Below, in pieces: positions 43,114 to 51,551 of a DNA stretch of 64,000 nt (its first letter is position 1; each line of letters opens with the position of its first letter). The stretch is taken from positions 62,001 to 126,000 of the forward strand of contig NZ_JAFCKS010000009.1 of the NCBI RefSeq assembly GCF_018129995.1, given 5' to 3'. The notes under the pieces were generated by a model. The model saw nothing but the letters and a program-made list of their open reading frames with translations, ran no database searches and was not told the DNA's origin. The stretch is from Bradyrhizobium sp. SZCCT0153 (lineage in GTDB: Bacteria; Pseudomonadota; Alphaproteobacteria; Rhizobiales; Xanthobacteraceae). The position numbers and the translations under genes are program-made.

Positions 43114-43350
43114 ATGCGCAAGCTTCCCCAGCCCACCGAGCAAGAGCTTAGAGAGGGGCCCCAGGCAGTGTCCTTTCAGATCGCGAATGGGAACGCGCGG
43201 CAGAGCTGTATTCTGCAAACCAATTTCCCCACCAAAGTGCAGGCGCAGAGATACCTTCTGGCGAATTGGCCGGCCGTCGAGAAGATGGCGCGCGACGCTC
43301 TCGCGACGGGAACCGTTGAGGACGGCCAGGTCAAGCTCGTGATGGTTTGA
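43114..43350 (+). CDS. Small hypothetical protein
   Basis: A 78-residue protein: MRKLPQPTEQELREGPQAVS, a strand-like QSCILQTNFPTKVQAQRYLL, a helix NWPAVEKMARDALATG, and a C-terminal strand VEDGQVKLVMV. GAGAAGG precedes the ATG. Composition and codon use look genuine; function unknown. Confidence 0.65.
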   Translation: MRKLPQPTEQELREGPQAVSFQIANGNARQSCILQTNFPTKVQAQRYLLANWPAVEKMARDALATGTVEDGQVKLVMV

Positions 43351-43378
43351 GCGTTCGAGCTCCGACGGCGGCGTGATC

Positions 43379-44215
43379 TCAGAAAGAGCCGTCTGTCGAC
43401 TTGGACAGGTCAGAGTACGCTCGCAGTTCATCGAGGCGAGCTTCGAGGGCCGGCTGGGCCACCGCGAGCGCGTCGCTGCCGGCCGCGAACTGCCTCGGCG
43501 GATTGTCCATCCCGGCGATTTTGACTAGGGCATCGCCGAGCCTGGCCGGATCACCTTGCTGGGCGCCGTGGTAGCCTGACCACATGTTTTCTGCGGTGCC
43601 TTCCGCGGCGTAGTCTTCGATCGTGCTGCCGGCATATTTGGCGTTGTGAGCATCGAGCAGGTCTGTCCGGAAGAACCCGGGCTCGACTGCGACGATCTTG
43701 ATGCCGAACGGCTCGACCTCATGGGCCACCGATGCCGACAGGCCTTCGACCGCGAACTTTGCGGCGCTATAGGCCCCGCAATGCTTGAAACCGACGATAC
43801 CTGCTAGGGAGCTGATGTTGATGATCCGGCCGGATCTCCGCTTGCGCATCACCGGAAGTACCGCGCGCATCATGTACATCACGCCGTAGAAATTGGTCGC
43901 GATCAGTCGCTCGATTTCAGCCGTGCTCAACTCCTCGAAATTGCCGAGCAGGCTATAGCCGGCATTGTTGACGAGAACGTCGATGCGGCCGAACGCCTTG
44001 ATCGCCGCGTCGACAGCGGGCTTGGCCTGGGCCTCGTCGGCGACGTCCAACTGCACGAACGCGAGGTTGTCGCCTGCGACGTCGTTCAGGGCATTGCGGA
44101 CCTTGTCGAGGTTGCGGCCGGTCGCGACGACGCGATCGCCGGCCTTCAATGCCGCCCTTGCGGTTGCCACACCGATGCCGCTGCCGGCGCCCGTGATGAA
44201 CCAGACCTTGCTCAT
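43379..44215 (-). CDS. Short-chain dehydrogenase/reductase
   Basis: A 278-residue classical SDR. The cofactor motif is TGAGSGIGVATARAALKAG, then NNAGYSLLG, catalytic Ser in INISSLAGIVG, and the YxxxK pair in YSAAKFAVEGLSASVAHEV. The fold continues with VEPGFFRTDLLDAHN. ATG 44215 has AGGAAG 6 nt upstream. It is the last gene of the leftward redox group (iorA-iorB-cyclase-SDR), 59 bp beyond the SnoaL-like gene. Substrate unknown; probably an alcohol or ketone intermediate. Confidence 0.88.
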   Translation of the reverse strand: MSKVWFITGAGSGIGVATARAALKAGDRVVATGRNLDKVRNALNDVAGDNLAFVQLDVADEAQAKPAVDAAIKAFGRIDVLVNNAGYSLLGNFEELSTAEIERLIATNFYGVMYMMRAVLPVMRKRRSGRIINISSLAGIVGFKHCGAYSAAKFAVEGLSASVAHEVEPFGIKIVAVEPGFFRTDLLDAHNAKYAGSTIEDYAAEGTAENMWSGYHGAQQGDPARLGDALVKIAGMDNPPRQFAAGSDALAVAQPALEARLDELRAYSDLSKSTDGSF

Positions 44216-44274
44216 GATTACTTCCTGTTCTCGGTGTTGAGAGGGCACTGGCGCCGGGGCTTGGCGGTCAGCCG

Positions 44275-44694
44275 CTAATTTGCAGGGACTGCGCCGATTT
44301 GCTGAAGCAATCCGAGCAGATCGGGCTGGCCTGTTTCTTCGATGATCTGCCCATGCGACAGGCGATAGATGTTCAGGGCCTGGACCGCGATCTTCTTCCC
44401 GGTCGATGGGGTGCCGAAGAAGGTGCCGAGGTGAGTCCCTCGCATGGTGAAGCGAGCAGCCACCTTGTCATCTTCGGCAACCATCTCCTCGAGCGTCCAT
44501 TGAATATCCGGGAAACTTCCGCGCATCATCTGGATGATGGCAAGATAACCCGCCGGCCCTCGCATCGGCTCGCTGCGTCCGGGGACATGGAAGGTCGCAT
44601 CGGGAGAAATGAGCTCTGCGGCCAGAGTCTGGCTAGCAGTGTTGATGAACTCCGTGAAACGGATCATCACCTTCTTGCTCACGTCTGATGTCAT
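44275..44694 (-). CDS. SnoaL-like (ester cyclase/NTF2-fold) protein
   Basis: A 139-residue protein with the SnoaL/ester-cyclase pattern: helix FTEFINTASQTLAAELISPD, then ATFHVPGRSEPMRGPAGYLA, FPDIQWTLEEMVAEDDKVAA and the C-terminal strand GKKIAVQALNIYRLSHGQI. Such proteins are cyclases, hydrolases or isomerases using Asp/His in a cone-shaped pocket. It lies between iorB and the SDR gene on the same strand, suggesting one catabolic unit. Confidence 0.8.
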   Translation of the reverse strand: MTSDVSKKVMIRFTEFINTASQTLAAELISPDATFHVPGRSEPMRGPAGYLAIIQMMRGSFPDIQWTLEEMVAEDDKVAARFTMRGTHLGTFFGTPSTGKKIAVQALNIYRLSHGQIIEETGQPDLLGLLQQIGAVPAN

Positions 44695-44760
44695 GACGTC
44701 ATCTCTCTATTCATGGACAATGTGGATATTCGGAAGACGACCGTGGCGGCCGCCGCCTGA

Positions 44761-47001
44761 TCAGGCCAGTTTGAACGGGAGCTGACGCAGCGGCTTGCCG
44801 GTCAGCCGTGCGATGGCATTGCCGAACGCCGGTGCCAGGGGCGGCAGGCCAGGCTCGCCGATGCCGGTGGGTGGTTCGACGCTGGGCACGATGTGGACGT
44901 TGAATTCGGGCATGTCGGTGATGCGCGCGACGGTGTAGCCATCAAAATTACTCTGTTCGACCACGCCGTCCCTGAGCGTGATCGCCGACCCCGGCAGGCA
45001 CATCGAGAGGCCAGTGACTGCGGCGCCCTGTACCTGGGCCTCCACGGTGCGTGGGTTCACGGCCAGATTGCAATGCACGCCGGCGGTTACGCGGTGTAGC
45101 GCAGGCCGGCCGTCTTTCACCGACGCTTCCACCACATAAGCCACCACGGAATCGAAGGACTCGTGCACGGCCACGCCCCAGGCCCGGCCCGCAGCAAGGT
45201 GCGTCTTGCCGTAGCCGCTTCTGTCCACCGCCAGTTGCAGCGCGTCCCTGTGGCGCGGATGCTTGTCGCCGAACAGCCGCATCCGATAGGTGACCGGATC
45301 CTGCTGCGTCGCACGGGCGATCTCGTCGAGCAGGGTCTCCATCACGAAGGCGGTGTGGGTGGAGCCCACGCTGCGCCACCACAGCACCGGTACGTTGAGC
45401 TTGGGATGATGCACGGTCAGGCGCATCGGCAGCGGGTAGGGGTCGCGCATGCCTTCGGTTGCCGTGCCGTCGATGCCGTTCTTGACCTGGAACTGCTCGA
45501 ACACGGAGCCGGTGGTGATGGATTGGCCGACAATGACGTGATCCCAGGCCAGTACGTTGCCGCGCTCGTCGAAGCCGATGCGGGCGCGGTGCAGATGCAT
45601 GGGACGGTAAAAGCCGCCCCGCATGTCATCCTCGCGGCTCCACAGCGTGCGCACCGGCGCATTCAGTCCGGCGGCCCGCGCAGCCTTCGCGATCTCGCAG
45701 GCCTCGACCACGGTGTCGCTCGTGCTGGAGAAACGCCGGCCGAAGCCACCGCCGGCCATTTGCACGTTCACAGTCACCTGTTCGGGCTTGAGGTTCAGCA
45801 CGCGCGCCGCCGCGCCCGCATCCAGCCCGGCACATTGGCTGCCGACCCACAGCTCGGCGCGGCCCTCGGTGAGGGCAACGGTGCAGTTCAACGGCTCCAT
45901 CGCCGCGTGGGCGAGGTAGGGGAAGACGAACTCGGCTTCCAGTTGCCGGGGCGCTGTGGCGAGCGGCGCCATGTCGGCGTCGAACTTGCGCGGGCCGGGA
46001 CGGCCGGCCAGCTCGCGGTAGTGGACGAGCTGCCGTTCGCTGTCGACCTTCTCCACCTTCGCGGAGTCCCACTTCAGCTTCAGGGCGTCGCGGCCCTGTG
46101 TGGCCTGCCAGTATCCGTCGGCGACCACCGCGACGCCTTCGGCGCCGCCATCCAGCGGCACGCGCAGCACGGCCTTCACGCCATTGACGGCGCGCGCCGC
46201 GCTGTCATCGACCGCGGCTAGGCGTGCGCCGAATACTGACGGACGCGCCACGACGGCTGTCAACTGACCGGGCAGGCGCGTATCGATGCCGAAATCCTGT
46301 CGCCCGCTGCTCTTGGCCCGCGCATCCAGGCGCGGCGTAGGGCAGCCGATGATGCGGAAATCCTTCGGATCCTTCAGCGTAACCTTCTCAGGTACCGGCC
46401 GTGCCATGGCGGCTTCGGCCAGTTCGCCATAACCGAGCTTGCGGCCGCCGGGGCCAAGCACCGTCCCGGCCTGCGTTCGCAGCGTGGCTATATCCACCAT
46501 CCAGCGCGCCGCGGCAGCTGCGAGCAACATGGCCCGTGCGCGTGCGCCGAGTTCGCGATACTGCGAAAAACTGTTCTTGATCGAATGCGAGCCGCCGGTG
46601 AGATGAATGCCGAACAGCGGATCGACATAGGCGGCATCGTTGGTGCCGTGCCGGCTGCGCACCAGGGTCCAGTCGGCGTCGAGCTCTTCGGCCAGGATCA
46701 TCGGCAGCGCGGTGTGGACGCCCTGTCCGAATTCCAGCCGGTTGATGGTCACGGTGACCTCGCCGTTGCCGGCGATTTGGACGAAGGCCGACGGCTGCTG
46801 TGTCGGCTTGAGGGCGCTGGCGGGGTTACCACCAGCGGTCGTCGCGCCCATGGCGACGTGCGGAAATGCGCCGAGCGCCAGCCCGGTGGCCCCGGCGAGT
46901 TTCAGGAAGCTGCGGCGCGGCAGCGTCTTCACGGGCTGACCCCGTTCCAGCATGTGCTGGAGCGCGCGCGGTAATTCGCTGTAGTCGATGTTCGGCAGCA
47001 T
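44761..47001 (-). CDS. iorB: Molybdopterin-binding subunit of an isoquinoline 1-oxidoreductase-type hydroxylase
   Basis: 746 residues, the xanthine-oxidase superfamily large subunit in its two-subunit (IorAB) form. A twin-arginine-like N-terminus (RRSFLKLAGATGLALGAFPH) suggests export to the periplasm. Molybdenum-cofactor segments include NRLEFGQGVHTALPMILAEE, VQMAGGGFGRRFSSTSD and WWRSVGSTHTAFVMETLLDE, and the C-terminal GEPGLPPLAPAFGNAI carries the base Glu. It hydroxylates an aldehyde or N-heterocycle; the substrate is unknown. It follows iorA by 10 bp. Confidence 0.88.
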   Translation of the reverse strand: MLPNIDYSELPRALQHMLERGQPVKTLPRRSFLKLAGATGLALGAFPHVAMGATTAGGNPASALKPTQQPSAFVQIAGNGEVTVTINRLEFGQGVHTALPMILAEELDADWTLVRSRHGTNDAAYVDPLFGIHLTGGSHSIKNSFSQYRELGARARAMLLAAAAARWMVDIATLRTQAGTVLGPGGRKLGYGELAEAAMARPVPEKVTLKDPKDFRIIGCPTPRLDARAKSSGRQDFGIDTRLPGQLTAVVARPSVFGARLAAVDDSAARAVNGVKAVLRVPLDGGAEGVAVVADGYWQATQGRDALKLKWDSAKVEKVDSERQLVHYRELAGRPGPRKFDADMAPLATAPRQLEAEFVFPYLAHAAMEPLNCTVALTEGRAELWVGSQCAGLDAGAAARVLNLKPEQVTVNVQMAGGGFGRRFSSTSDTVVEACEIAKAARAAGLNAPVRTLWSREDDMRGGFYRPMHLHRARIGFDERGNVLAWDHVIVGQSITTGSVFEQFQVKNGIDGTATEGMRDPYPLPMRLTVHHPKLNVPVLWWRSVGSTHTAFVMETLLDEIARATQQDPVTYRMRLFGDKHPRHRDALQLAVDRSGYGKTHLAAGRAWGVAVHESFDSVVAYVVEASVKDGRPALHRVTAGVHCNLAVNPRTVEAQVQGAAVTGLSMCLPGSAITLRDGVVEQSNFDGYTVARITDMPEFNVHIVPSVEPPTGIGEPGLPPLAPAFGNAIARLTGKPLRQLPFKLA

Positions 47002-47011
47002 GGCGGCTCCT

Positions 47012-47482
47012 TCAGGCGAGCGTGCGCGCGGCGTCGGCGACGGCGGCGCGGATGCGGACGTAGGTGCCGCAACGGCAGATGTTGCCGGCCATCGCCGCGT
47101 CGATGTTGTCGGGGGTCGGTTGCTGTCCGGCGGGCAGGGACTTGATCAAGGCGATGGCGCTCATGATCTGGCCGCTCTGGCAGTAGCCGCACTGCGCCAC
47201 GTCGTGCTTGACCCAGGCTGCATGCACGGCGGCGCCGACGCGGTCGGTGCCGTCGGTCGCGGCCTCGATGGTGATGATCTTCTTGCCCTCGGCATCCGAG
47301 ACTGGCGTGATGCAGGAACGGATGGCCTCGCCATCCAGATGCACCGTGCAGGCGCCGCATTGGGCGGCACCGCAGCCGAACTTGGTGCCGGTCAGCCCGA
47401 TCACGTCGCGCAGCGCCCAGAGCAGGGGCATCGCAGGGTCTGCATCGATCGTGACCTCCCGGTTGTTCACGATAAGCTTCAT
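47012..47482 (-). CDS. iorA: [2Fe-2S] subunit of the same molybdenum hydroxylase
   Basis: A 156-residue protein. The plant-type [2Fe-2S] cluster ligands are in CGAAQCGACTVHLDG with a downstream Cys, and the second cluster ligands in CGYCQSGQIM and NICRCGTYVRI. No FAD subunit gene is present, so electrons probably go to a cytochrome or other acceptor, as in IorAB enzymes. ATG 47482 has AAGGAG 7 nt upstream. It is first in the leftward unit; the LysR-type box at 47641-47669 lies upstream. Confidence 0.92.
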   Translation of the reverse strand: MKLIVNNREVTIDADPAMPLLWALRDVIGLTGTKFGCGAAQCGACTVHLDGEAIRSCITPVSDAEGKKIITIEAATDGTDRVGAAVHAAWVKHDVAQCGYCQSGQIMSAIALIKSLPAGQQPTPDNIDAAMAGNICRCGTYVRIRAAVADAARTLA

Positions 47483-47639
47483 CAATCCGCTCCTTGCGGC
47501 CTGTCGCGCAGGCCGAGTTGGTCAACTAGGCGTGCCGACATTCGGCTACGTTTGGAGCCGTCGGACAGCCACGACGGCGTCGTCTCGACCGGTGCGCTAC
47601 GGGCCCGCTGACAGCCTGATAAACCTAGATGCGGATTTC

Positions 47640-47669
47640 GATTAGTCATTATAATCTGCTTAAGCTTAT
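47640..47669 (-). promoter_or_regulatory. LysR-type binding box, copy C (facing iorA)
   Basis: Read on the minus strand: ATAAG, 9 nt, ATTA, 7 nt, TAAT, then C. The ATTA-N7-TAAT core contains a T-N11-A LysR signature. The same composite with identical spacing occurs at 48612-48641 and 50865-50894. It lies between divergent lysR (47685) and iorA (47482), pointing at iorA. Confidence 0.75.
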
Positions 47670-47684
47670 GTATGTGGTGCATGA

Positions 47685-48578
47685 ATGAAGCGAGACGATC
47701 TGTATGACCTCGCAGCCTTTGCTGCGGTCGCGGAACAGGGCAGCTTCACCCGTGCGGCGGCCGAGCTCGGCATGTCGCAGTCGGCGTTGAGCCATGCCAT
47801 GAAGGCGCTGGAGGAGCGGCTCGGGGTGCGGCTGCTGTCGCGGACCACGCGTTCCGTGTCGACGACGGAAGCGGGGGAGACGCTGCTGCGTTCGCTGCGT
47901 CCCGCGCTGGACGAAATCTCCTCAGGTGTAGACGCGGTCGGCGCTCTGCGCGGCAAGCCGTCCGGCACCGTCCGCGTCACGGCGACCAAGCACGCGGTCT
48001 CGTCCGTCGTGATGCCTGTCCTGCCGCGTTTCCTTGCGTCCCATCCCGATATCCGGGTCGATATGATCGTCGATGACAATCTGATCGACATCGTCGCGGA
48101 GCGCATCGACGCCGGCATCCGTTTCGGCGACATCGTCGAGAAGGACATGATCGCCGTCCGCATCGGGCCGGACATCCGTATGGCTGTCGTCGGCGCGCCC
48201 TCCTATTTTGCCGACCATCCGGTGCCCAGGACGCCCCGCGAACTCGCCGGCCATCGCTGCATCAACTACCGGCATGTCAGGTCGGGTGGGCTTTACGCCT
48301 GGGACTTCGAGGAGAAGGGCCGGCCCCTGGAGGTTCGCGTCGAGGGACCCCTCGTGTTCAACAACGCCGATCTGATTCGAGAGGCAGCATTGGCGGGGCA
48401 GGGCATCGCCTATGTCTACGTGGATGAGGTAGCAGCGGACGTCCGCGCCGGGCGGTTGAAGCGGATTCTGGAGAAATGGTGCCCGACCTTCCCCGGCTAC
48501 TACCTCTATCATCCCAGCCGGCGACAGATGCCTCCGGCGCTGGCTGCGCTGATTGGCGCGCTTCGTGACAAACCGTAA
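47685..48578 (+). CDS. LysR-family transcriptional regulator
   Basis: A 297-residue protein. The N-terminal winged helix-turn-helix is DLAAFAAVAEQGSFTRAAAE then SQSALSHAMKALEERLGVRL with LLSRTTRSVSTTEAG. The effector domain, about residues 90-295, ends GYYLYHPSRRQMPPALAAL. It is the same length as, and clearly homologous to, the interrupted LysR at 49956-50849. Divergent from iorAB and followed by the CMD gene; I infer control of both through the repeated ATTA-N7-TAAT boxes. Confidence 0.95.
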   Translation: MKRDDLYDLAAFAAVAEQGSFTRAAAELGMSQSALSHAMKALEERLGVRLLSRTTRSVSTTEAGETLLRSLRPALDEISSGVDAVGALRGKPSGTVRVTATKHAVSSVVMPVLPRFLASHPDIRVDMIVDDNLIDIVAERIDAGIRFGDIVEKDMIAVRIGPDIRMAVVGAPSYFADHPVPRTPRELAGHRCINYRHVRSGGLYAWDFEEKGRPLEVRVEGPLVFNNADLIREAALAGQGIAYVYVDEVAADVRAGRLKRILEKWCPTFPGYYLYHPSRRQMPPALAALIGALRDKP

Positions 48579-48611
48579 GAGCGCGACACGGACAATTCAT
48601 AAGCTTGCTCG

Positions 48612-48641
48612 ATAAGTCCATGCGAATTACGCCATCTAATC
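48612..48641 (+). promoter_or_regulatory. LysR-type binding box, copy A (facing the CMD gene)
   Basis: ATAAG (48612-48616), 9 nt, ATTA (48626-48629), 7 nt, TAATC (48637-48641). It shares most of the N9 (TCCATGCGA versus CCCATGCCA) with the copy at 50865. A TATAAC -10 candidate lies at 48660, placing the box over the -35 region as expected for LysR activation. Confidence 0.75.
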
Positions 48642-48738
48642 GCACGGCGGCCCATCTTCTATAACAGGCTGTGAGGGGTGACCACGCCCTGCCGGCGCCC
48701 GCGTCCGGGAAGCAACCGCGGCGCACAGGAGATCCTTC

Positions 48739-49527
48739 ATGAAGCTGCAAGCCGCGGTCGTCGCATTGCTTGCGTTGATGGTAATACCATCGGCCCGCAC
48801 GGAGGAGACTGCCATCATGACCGGATCGAAGTCTGTGCTCTCGTATGAGGATGTTCGGAAGGTTGCCCCGGCGCTGGAGGCCTACACGCAGAACCGTCTC
48901 CTCGGCGATGTCTGGAAACGGCCCGGCCTTGCGCCGCGCGACCGCAGCATCGTCATCCTGGCAGCGCTGATCGCGCGCAGTCAGACGATCGAGATGCCGT
49001 ATCATTTCAATCTTGCGCTCGATAACGGCGTGAAGCCGCGCGAGATATCGGAGATGATCACGCATCTCGCCTTCTACGCCGGCTGGGCCAACGCGATGTC
49101 GGCCGTGGCCGTTGCCAAGGACGTCTTCGCGGCCCGAGGCATCGGCGCCGGAGAGCTTCCGGCCGTCACGGTGAAGCCATTGCCACTCGACGAGGCTGCC
49201 GAGGCACAGCGTGCAGCGTTCGTCGAGGGCCAGTTCGGCGCATCCTTCCCAGGCGTTGTGCAATACACCACCGACGTGCTGTTTCGTGACCTGTGGCCGC
49301 GTCCGGACCTTGCGCCCAGGGACCGTAGTCTCGTCACCATCAGCGCGCTGATCGCCAACGGGCAGATGGCGCAGCTCACGCCGCACCTCAACAGGGCGAT
49401 GGACAATGGTCTGACCCAGACCGAGGCTTCGGAAGCCATCACGCAACTGGCGTTCTATGTCGGCTGGCCCCACGTCTTTTCGGCGATGCCCGTCGCCAAG
49501 GATGTGTTTGCGAAGCGGCCACGTTAG
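48739..49527 (+). CDS. Exported protein with two carboxymuconolactone decarboxylase (CMD) domains
   Basis: A 262-residue protein with a signal peptide (MKLQAAVVALLALMVIPSAR). Two tandem CMD/AhpD-like domains follow: the first around WKRPGLAPRDRSIVILAALI...ITHLAFYAGWANAMSAV, the second repeating DLWPRPDLAPRDRSLVTISA...ITQLAFYVGWPHVFSAM. Neither has the CxxC of AhpD peroxidases, so a decarboxylase or lyase-type role is more likely than thiol chemistry. It begins the rightward CMD-ABM unit downstream of box A. Confidence 0.87.
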   Translation: MKLQAAVVALLALMVIPSARTEETAIMTGSKSVLSYEDVRKVAPALEAYTQNRLLGDVWKRPGLAPRDRSIVILAALIARSQTIEMPYHFNLALDNGVKPREISEMITHLAFYAGWANAMSAVAVAKDVFAARGIGAGELPAVTVKPLPLDEAAEAQRAAFVEGQFGASFPGVVQYTTDVLFRDLWPRPDLAPRDRSLVTISALIANGQMAQLTPHLNRAMDNGLTQTEASEAITQLAFYVGWPHVFSAMPVAKDVFAKRPR

Positions 49528-49561
49528 CCGCGTTCGCGCGGCCATTGGCGAGGAGGCTGAC

Positions 49562-49954
49562 TTGAGTATCTCGCAACTTCTTCTGATCGGCGCGTCCGTG
49601 CTCACGGCAGCCGTCTCCGGAGTCGCTGCCGGCGCCGGAACGCAGCCGCTCTACGTGCAGGAGGCGGAGATCGAGGTCGATCCCGCGCAGCTTGAATCCT
49701 ACAAGGCTGCGGTGGCCGAGCAAATCGAGACCGCCACGCGCGTTGAGCCCGGTGTCATCGCACTCTATGCCGTATCCGAAAACGACAATCCCGCACGCGT
49801 CAGGGTGTTCGAGATCTACCGGGATCAGGATGCCTACCGGTCTCACCTGGAAACCATCCACTTCAAGACATACAAGGCAACGGTGGAGAAGATGGTCCGG
49901 TCGCTCAAGCTGATCCGAACCACGCCCATCGCTTTTGGTGCTTTGCCAAAGTGA
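49562..49954 (+). CDS. Exported antibiotic-biosynthesis-monooxygenase (ABM) domain protein
   Basis: A 130-residue protein using a TTG start preceded by GGAGG at 5-nt spacing. The N-terminus is a signal-like hydrophobic stretch (SISQLLLIGASVLTAAVSGV). The ABM ferredoxin-like fold follows, with QEAEIEVDPAQLESYKAAVA, TRVEPGVIALYAVSENDNPA and RVFEIYRDQDAYRSHLETIH, then FKTYKA. ABM proteins act as cofactor-independent oxygenases or heme-binding enzymes. It is 34 bp after the CMD gene, so probably co-transcribed. Confidence 0.82.
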   Translation: MSISQLLLIGASVLTAAVSGVAAGAGTQPLYVQEAEIEVDPAQLESYKAAVAEQIETATRVEPGVIALYAVSENDNPARVRVFEIYRDQDAYRSHLETIHFKTYKATVEKMVRSLKLIRTTPIAFGALPK

Positions 49955-49955
49955 T

Positions 49956-50849
49956 TCAGCCCCGGTGGCGGAGCGCCTCCACCAGCAGCGCAAAGGCCGC
50001 GGAGGGCTGACGCCGGCTTGGGTAGTAGAGATGGTAGCCGGGATAGGGCGGGCACCAGTCCTCGAGCACCCGCCTGAGGCGGCCCTTGCTGATATGTGGT
50101 TGCACCAGGCCCTCCGGCAGATAGGCCAGGCCCAGGCCTGCAAGCGCGGCCTAGAGCATCTGGGTCGTGGTGTTGAAGAACAATTGGCCGTCGACCCGAA
50201 CCTTGAGCTCCCGCGAGCCCTTTTCGAACTCCCAGGCGTACAATCCGCCGTGGGTCGGCAGGCGCAGATTGATGCAATTGTGCTCGACCAGTTGCGACGG
50301 CTTTCTCGGCTCTGACCGGCTCCGGAAATAGGACGACGCCCCGACGACAGCCATGCGCGCGTCGGGGCCGATCCGCACCGCAATCATGTCCCTCGCGACT
50401 TGCTCGCCATCCCGCACGCCGGCATCGAAACGCTGCGCGACGATATCCGTCAGGCCGTAGTCGCTGACGATCTCGACCTTGATGTCGGGATACTCACGCA
50501 AGAGCTTCGCAAGTTTCGGCAGAAGGACAGCGTCGGTGGCATATTCGGTCGCGGTGATGCGGATCGTACCCGAGGGCCTTTCCCGAAGCTCGGTCAAGGC
50601 GGCGAGTTCGGTCTCGATCTCGGCGATGCGTGGACCCACATTGCGCAACAGACGCTCGCCGGCGGCCGTCGGCGACACGCTGCGCGTAGTGCGCGTCAGC
50701 AGGCGTAGCTTCAGCCGGGCCTCAAGCTCCTTGATGGTGTAGCTGAGCGCGGACTGTGAAATGCCGAGTTTCGCGGCCGCTCTCGTGAAGCTGCTTTCTC
50801 GGGCGACGATCAGGAAGGCCGAGAGGTCGTCGAGATTTCCGCGCTGCAT
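49956..50849 (-). pseudogene. LysR-family regulator interrupted by an in-frame amber codon
   Basis: The frame from ATG 50849 (AGGA at 8-nt spacing) encodes a LysR protein with SSFTRAAAKLGISQSALSYT and RLLTRTTRSVSPTAAGERLL. It reaches TAG at 50153-50151, codon 233 (…TTTQML-stop). Reading continues in the same frame as AALAGLGLAYLPEGLV and ends GYHLYYPSRRQPSAAFALLV before TGA at 49956. Full length would be 297 residues, identical to the LysR at 47685, which has Glu (IREAALAG) where the stop lies. A GAG to TAG change explains it. A truncated 232-residue DNA-binding form could still be made. Confidence 0.88.
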
Positions 50850-50864
50850 TTATCGATCCTGCTT

Positions 50865-50894
50865 ATAAGCCCATGCCAATTATAGTGGCTAATC
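50865..50894 (+). promoter_or_regulatory. LysR-type binding box, copy B (facing the cupin operon)
   Basis: ATAAG (50865-50869), 9 nt, ATTA (50879-50882), 7 nt, TAATC (50890-50894), between the divergent interrupted lysR and the cupin gene. GCTTATAAGC at 50861-50870 is a perfect palindrome. A -10 candidate TTAGAT lies 17 nt past TAAT. Confidence 0.75.
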
Positions 50895-50954
50895 CGCATA
50901 GCCGCACGCGTTAGATTTGGCGCAGTCCCGCTTGAGGTAAGGCGAGCACGGCAT

Positions 50955-51530
50955 ATGGATCGATCGGACGTTCCCTTCCGGCAATGCGAGAGCAATGCGG
51001 CGAATGCACGCTGCGTGCTGACGCGACGGGGCATGCTCTCGGGCGCTGCCGGACTGGTTACGCTGGCATCGTTCCCTGCAGGCTCTGCGCGGGCTCGGGG
51101 TGAGACTAGTCCGACAACAGGAAGATTTGGAACAATGGACATCAAACGCAACGGCTCACGCCCCGCTGGCAAAGGCCCCGAAGCATGGTTCAGCGGCACG
51201 GTTCGCGTCGATCCGCTCTTTCAGGTGGGTGATCCAGCACAGCTGAGCGGTGGTCAGGTGACTTTCGAACCCGGCGCACGAACCATGTGGCACACCCATC
51301 CGCTCGGCCAGACCCTGATCGTCACGACCGGCCTCGGCTGGGTGCAAAGCGAGGGGGGACCGATCGAGGAAATCCGCCCCGGCGATGTCGTCTGGTTCCC
51401 ACCCGGCGAGAAGCACTGGCACGGTGCGACCGCGACGACCGCGATGACGCATATCGCCATCACGCAGTCACTCAACGGCAAGAATGTCGACTGGATGGAG
51501 AAGGTCAGCGACGAACAGTATCGCGAGTGA
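50955..51530 (+). CDS. Tat-exported cupin, manganese hydroxynitrile-lyase-like
   Basis: A 191-residue protein. A twin-arginine signal (LTRRGMLSGAAGLVTLASFP) precedes a single cupin domain with metal ligands His-x-His-x3-Gln in WHTHPLGQTLIVTTGLGWVQ and a fourth His in PPGEKHWHG. This wording closely resembles the small cupins that include bacterial hydroxynitrile lyases and CMD-associated cupins. First gene of the cupin-AKR-SDR operon facing box B. The lyase activity itself is not established here. Confidence 0.83.
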   Translation: MDRSDVPFRQCESNAANARCVLTRRGMLSGAAGLVTLASFPAGSARARGETSPTTGRFGTMDIKRNGSRPAGKGPEAWFSGTVRVDPLFQVGDPAQLSGGQVTFEPGARTMWHTHPLGQTLIVTTGLGWVQSEGGPIEEIRPGDVVWFPPGEKHWHGATATTAMTHIAITQSLNGKNVDWMEKVSDEQYRE

Positions 51531-51551
51531 TGTCGCAGCTGGCTGAGTGAT

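Noticed and set aside
50151..50153. Amber codon as pyrrolysine or selenocysteine insertion
   Set aside because: Selenocysteine uses TGA, and no pyrrolysine machinery is expected in this group; a simple nonsense mutation from GAG fits better.
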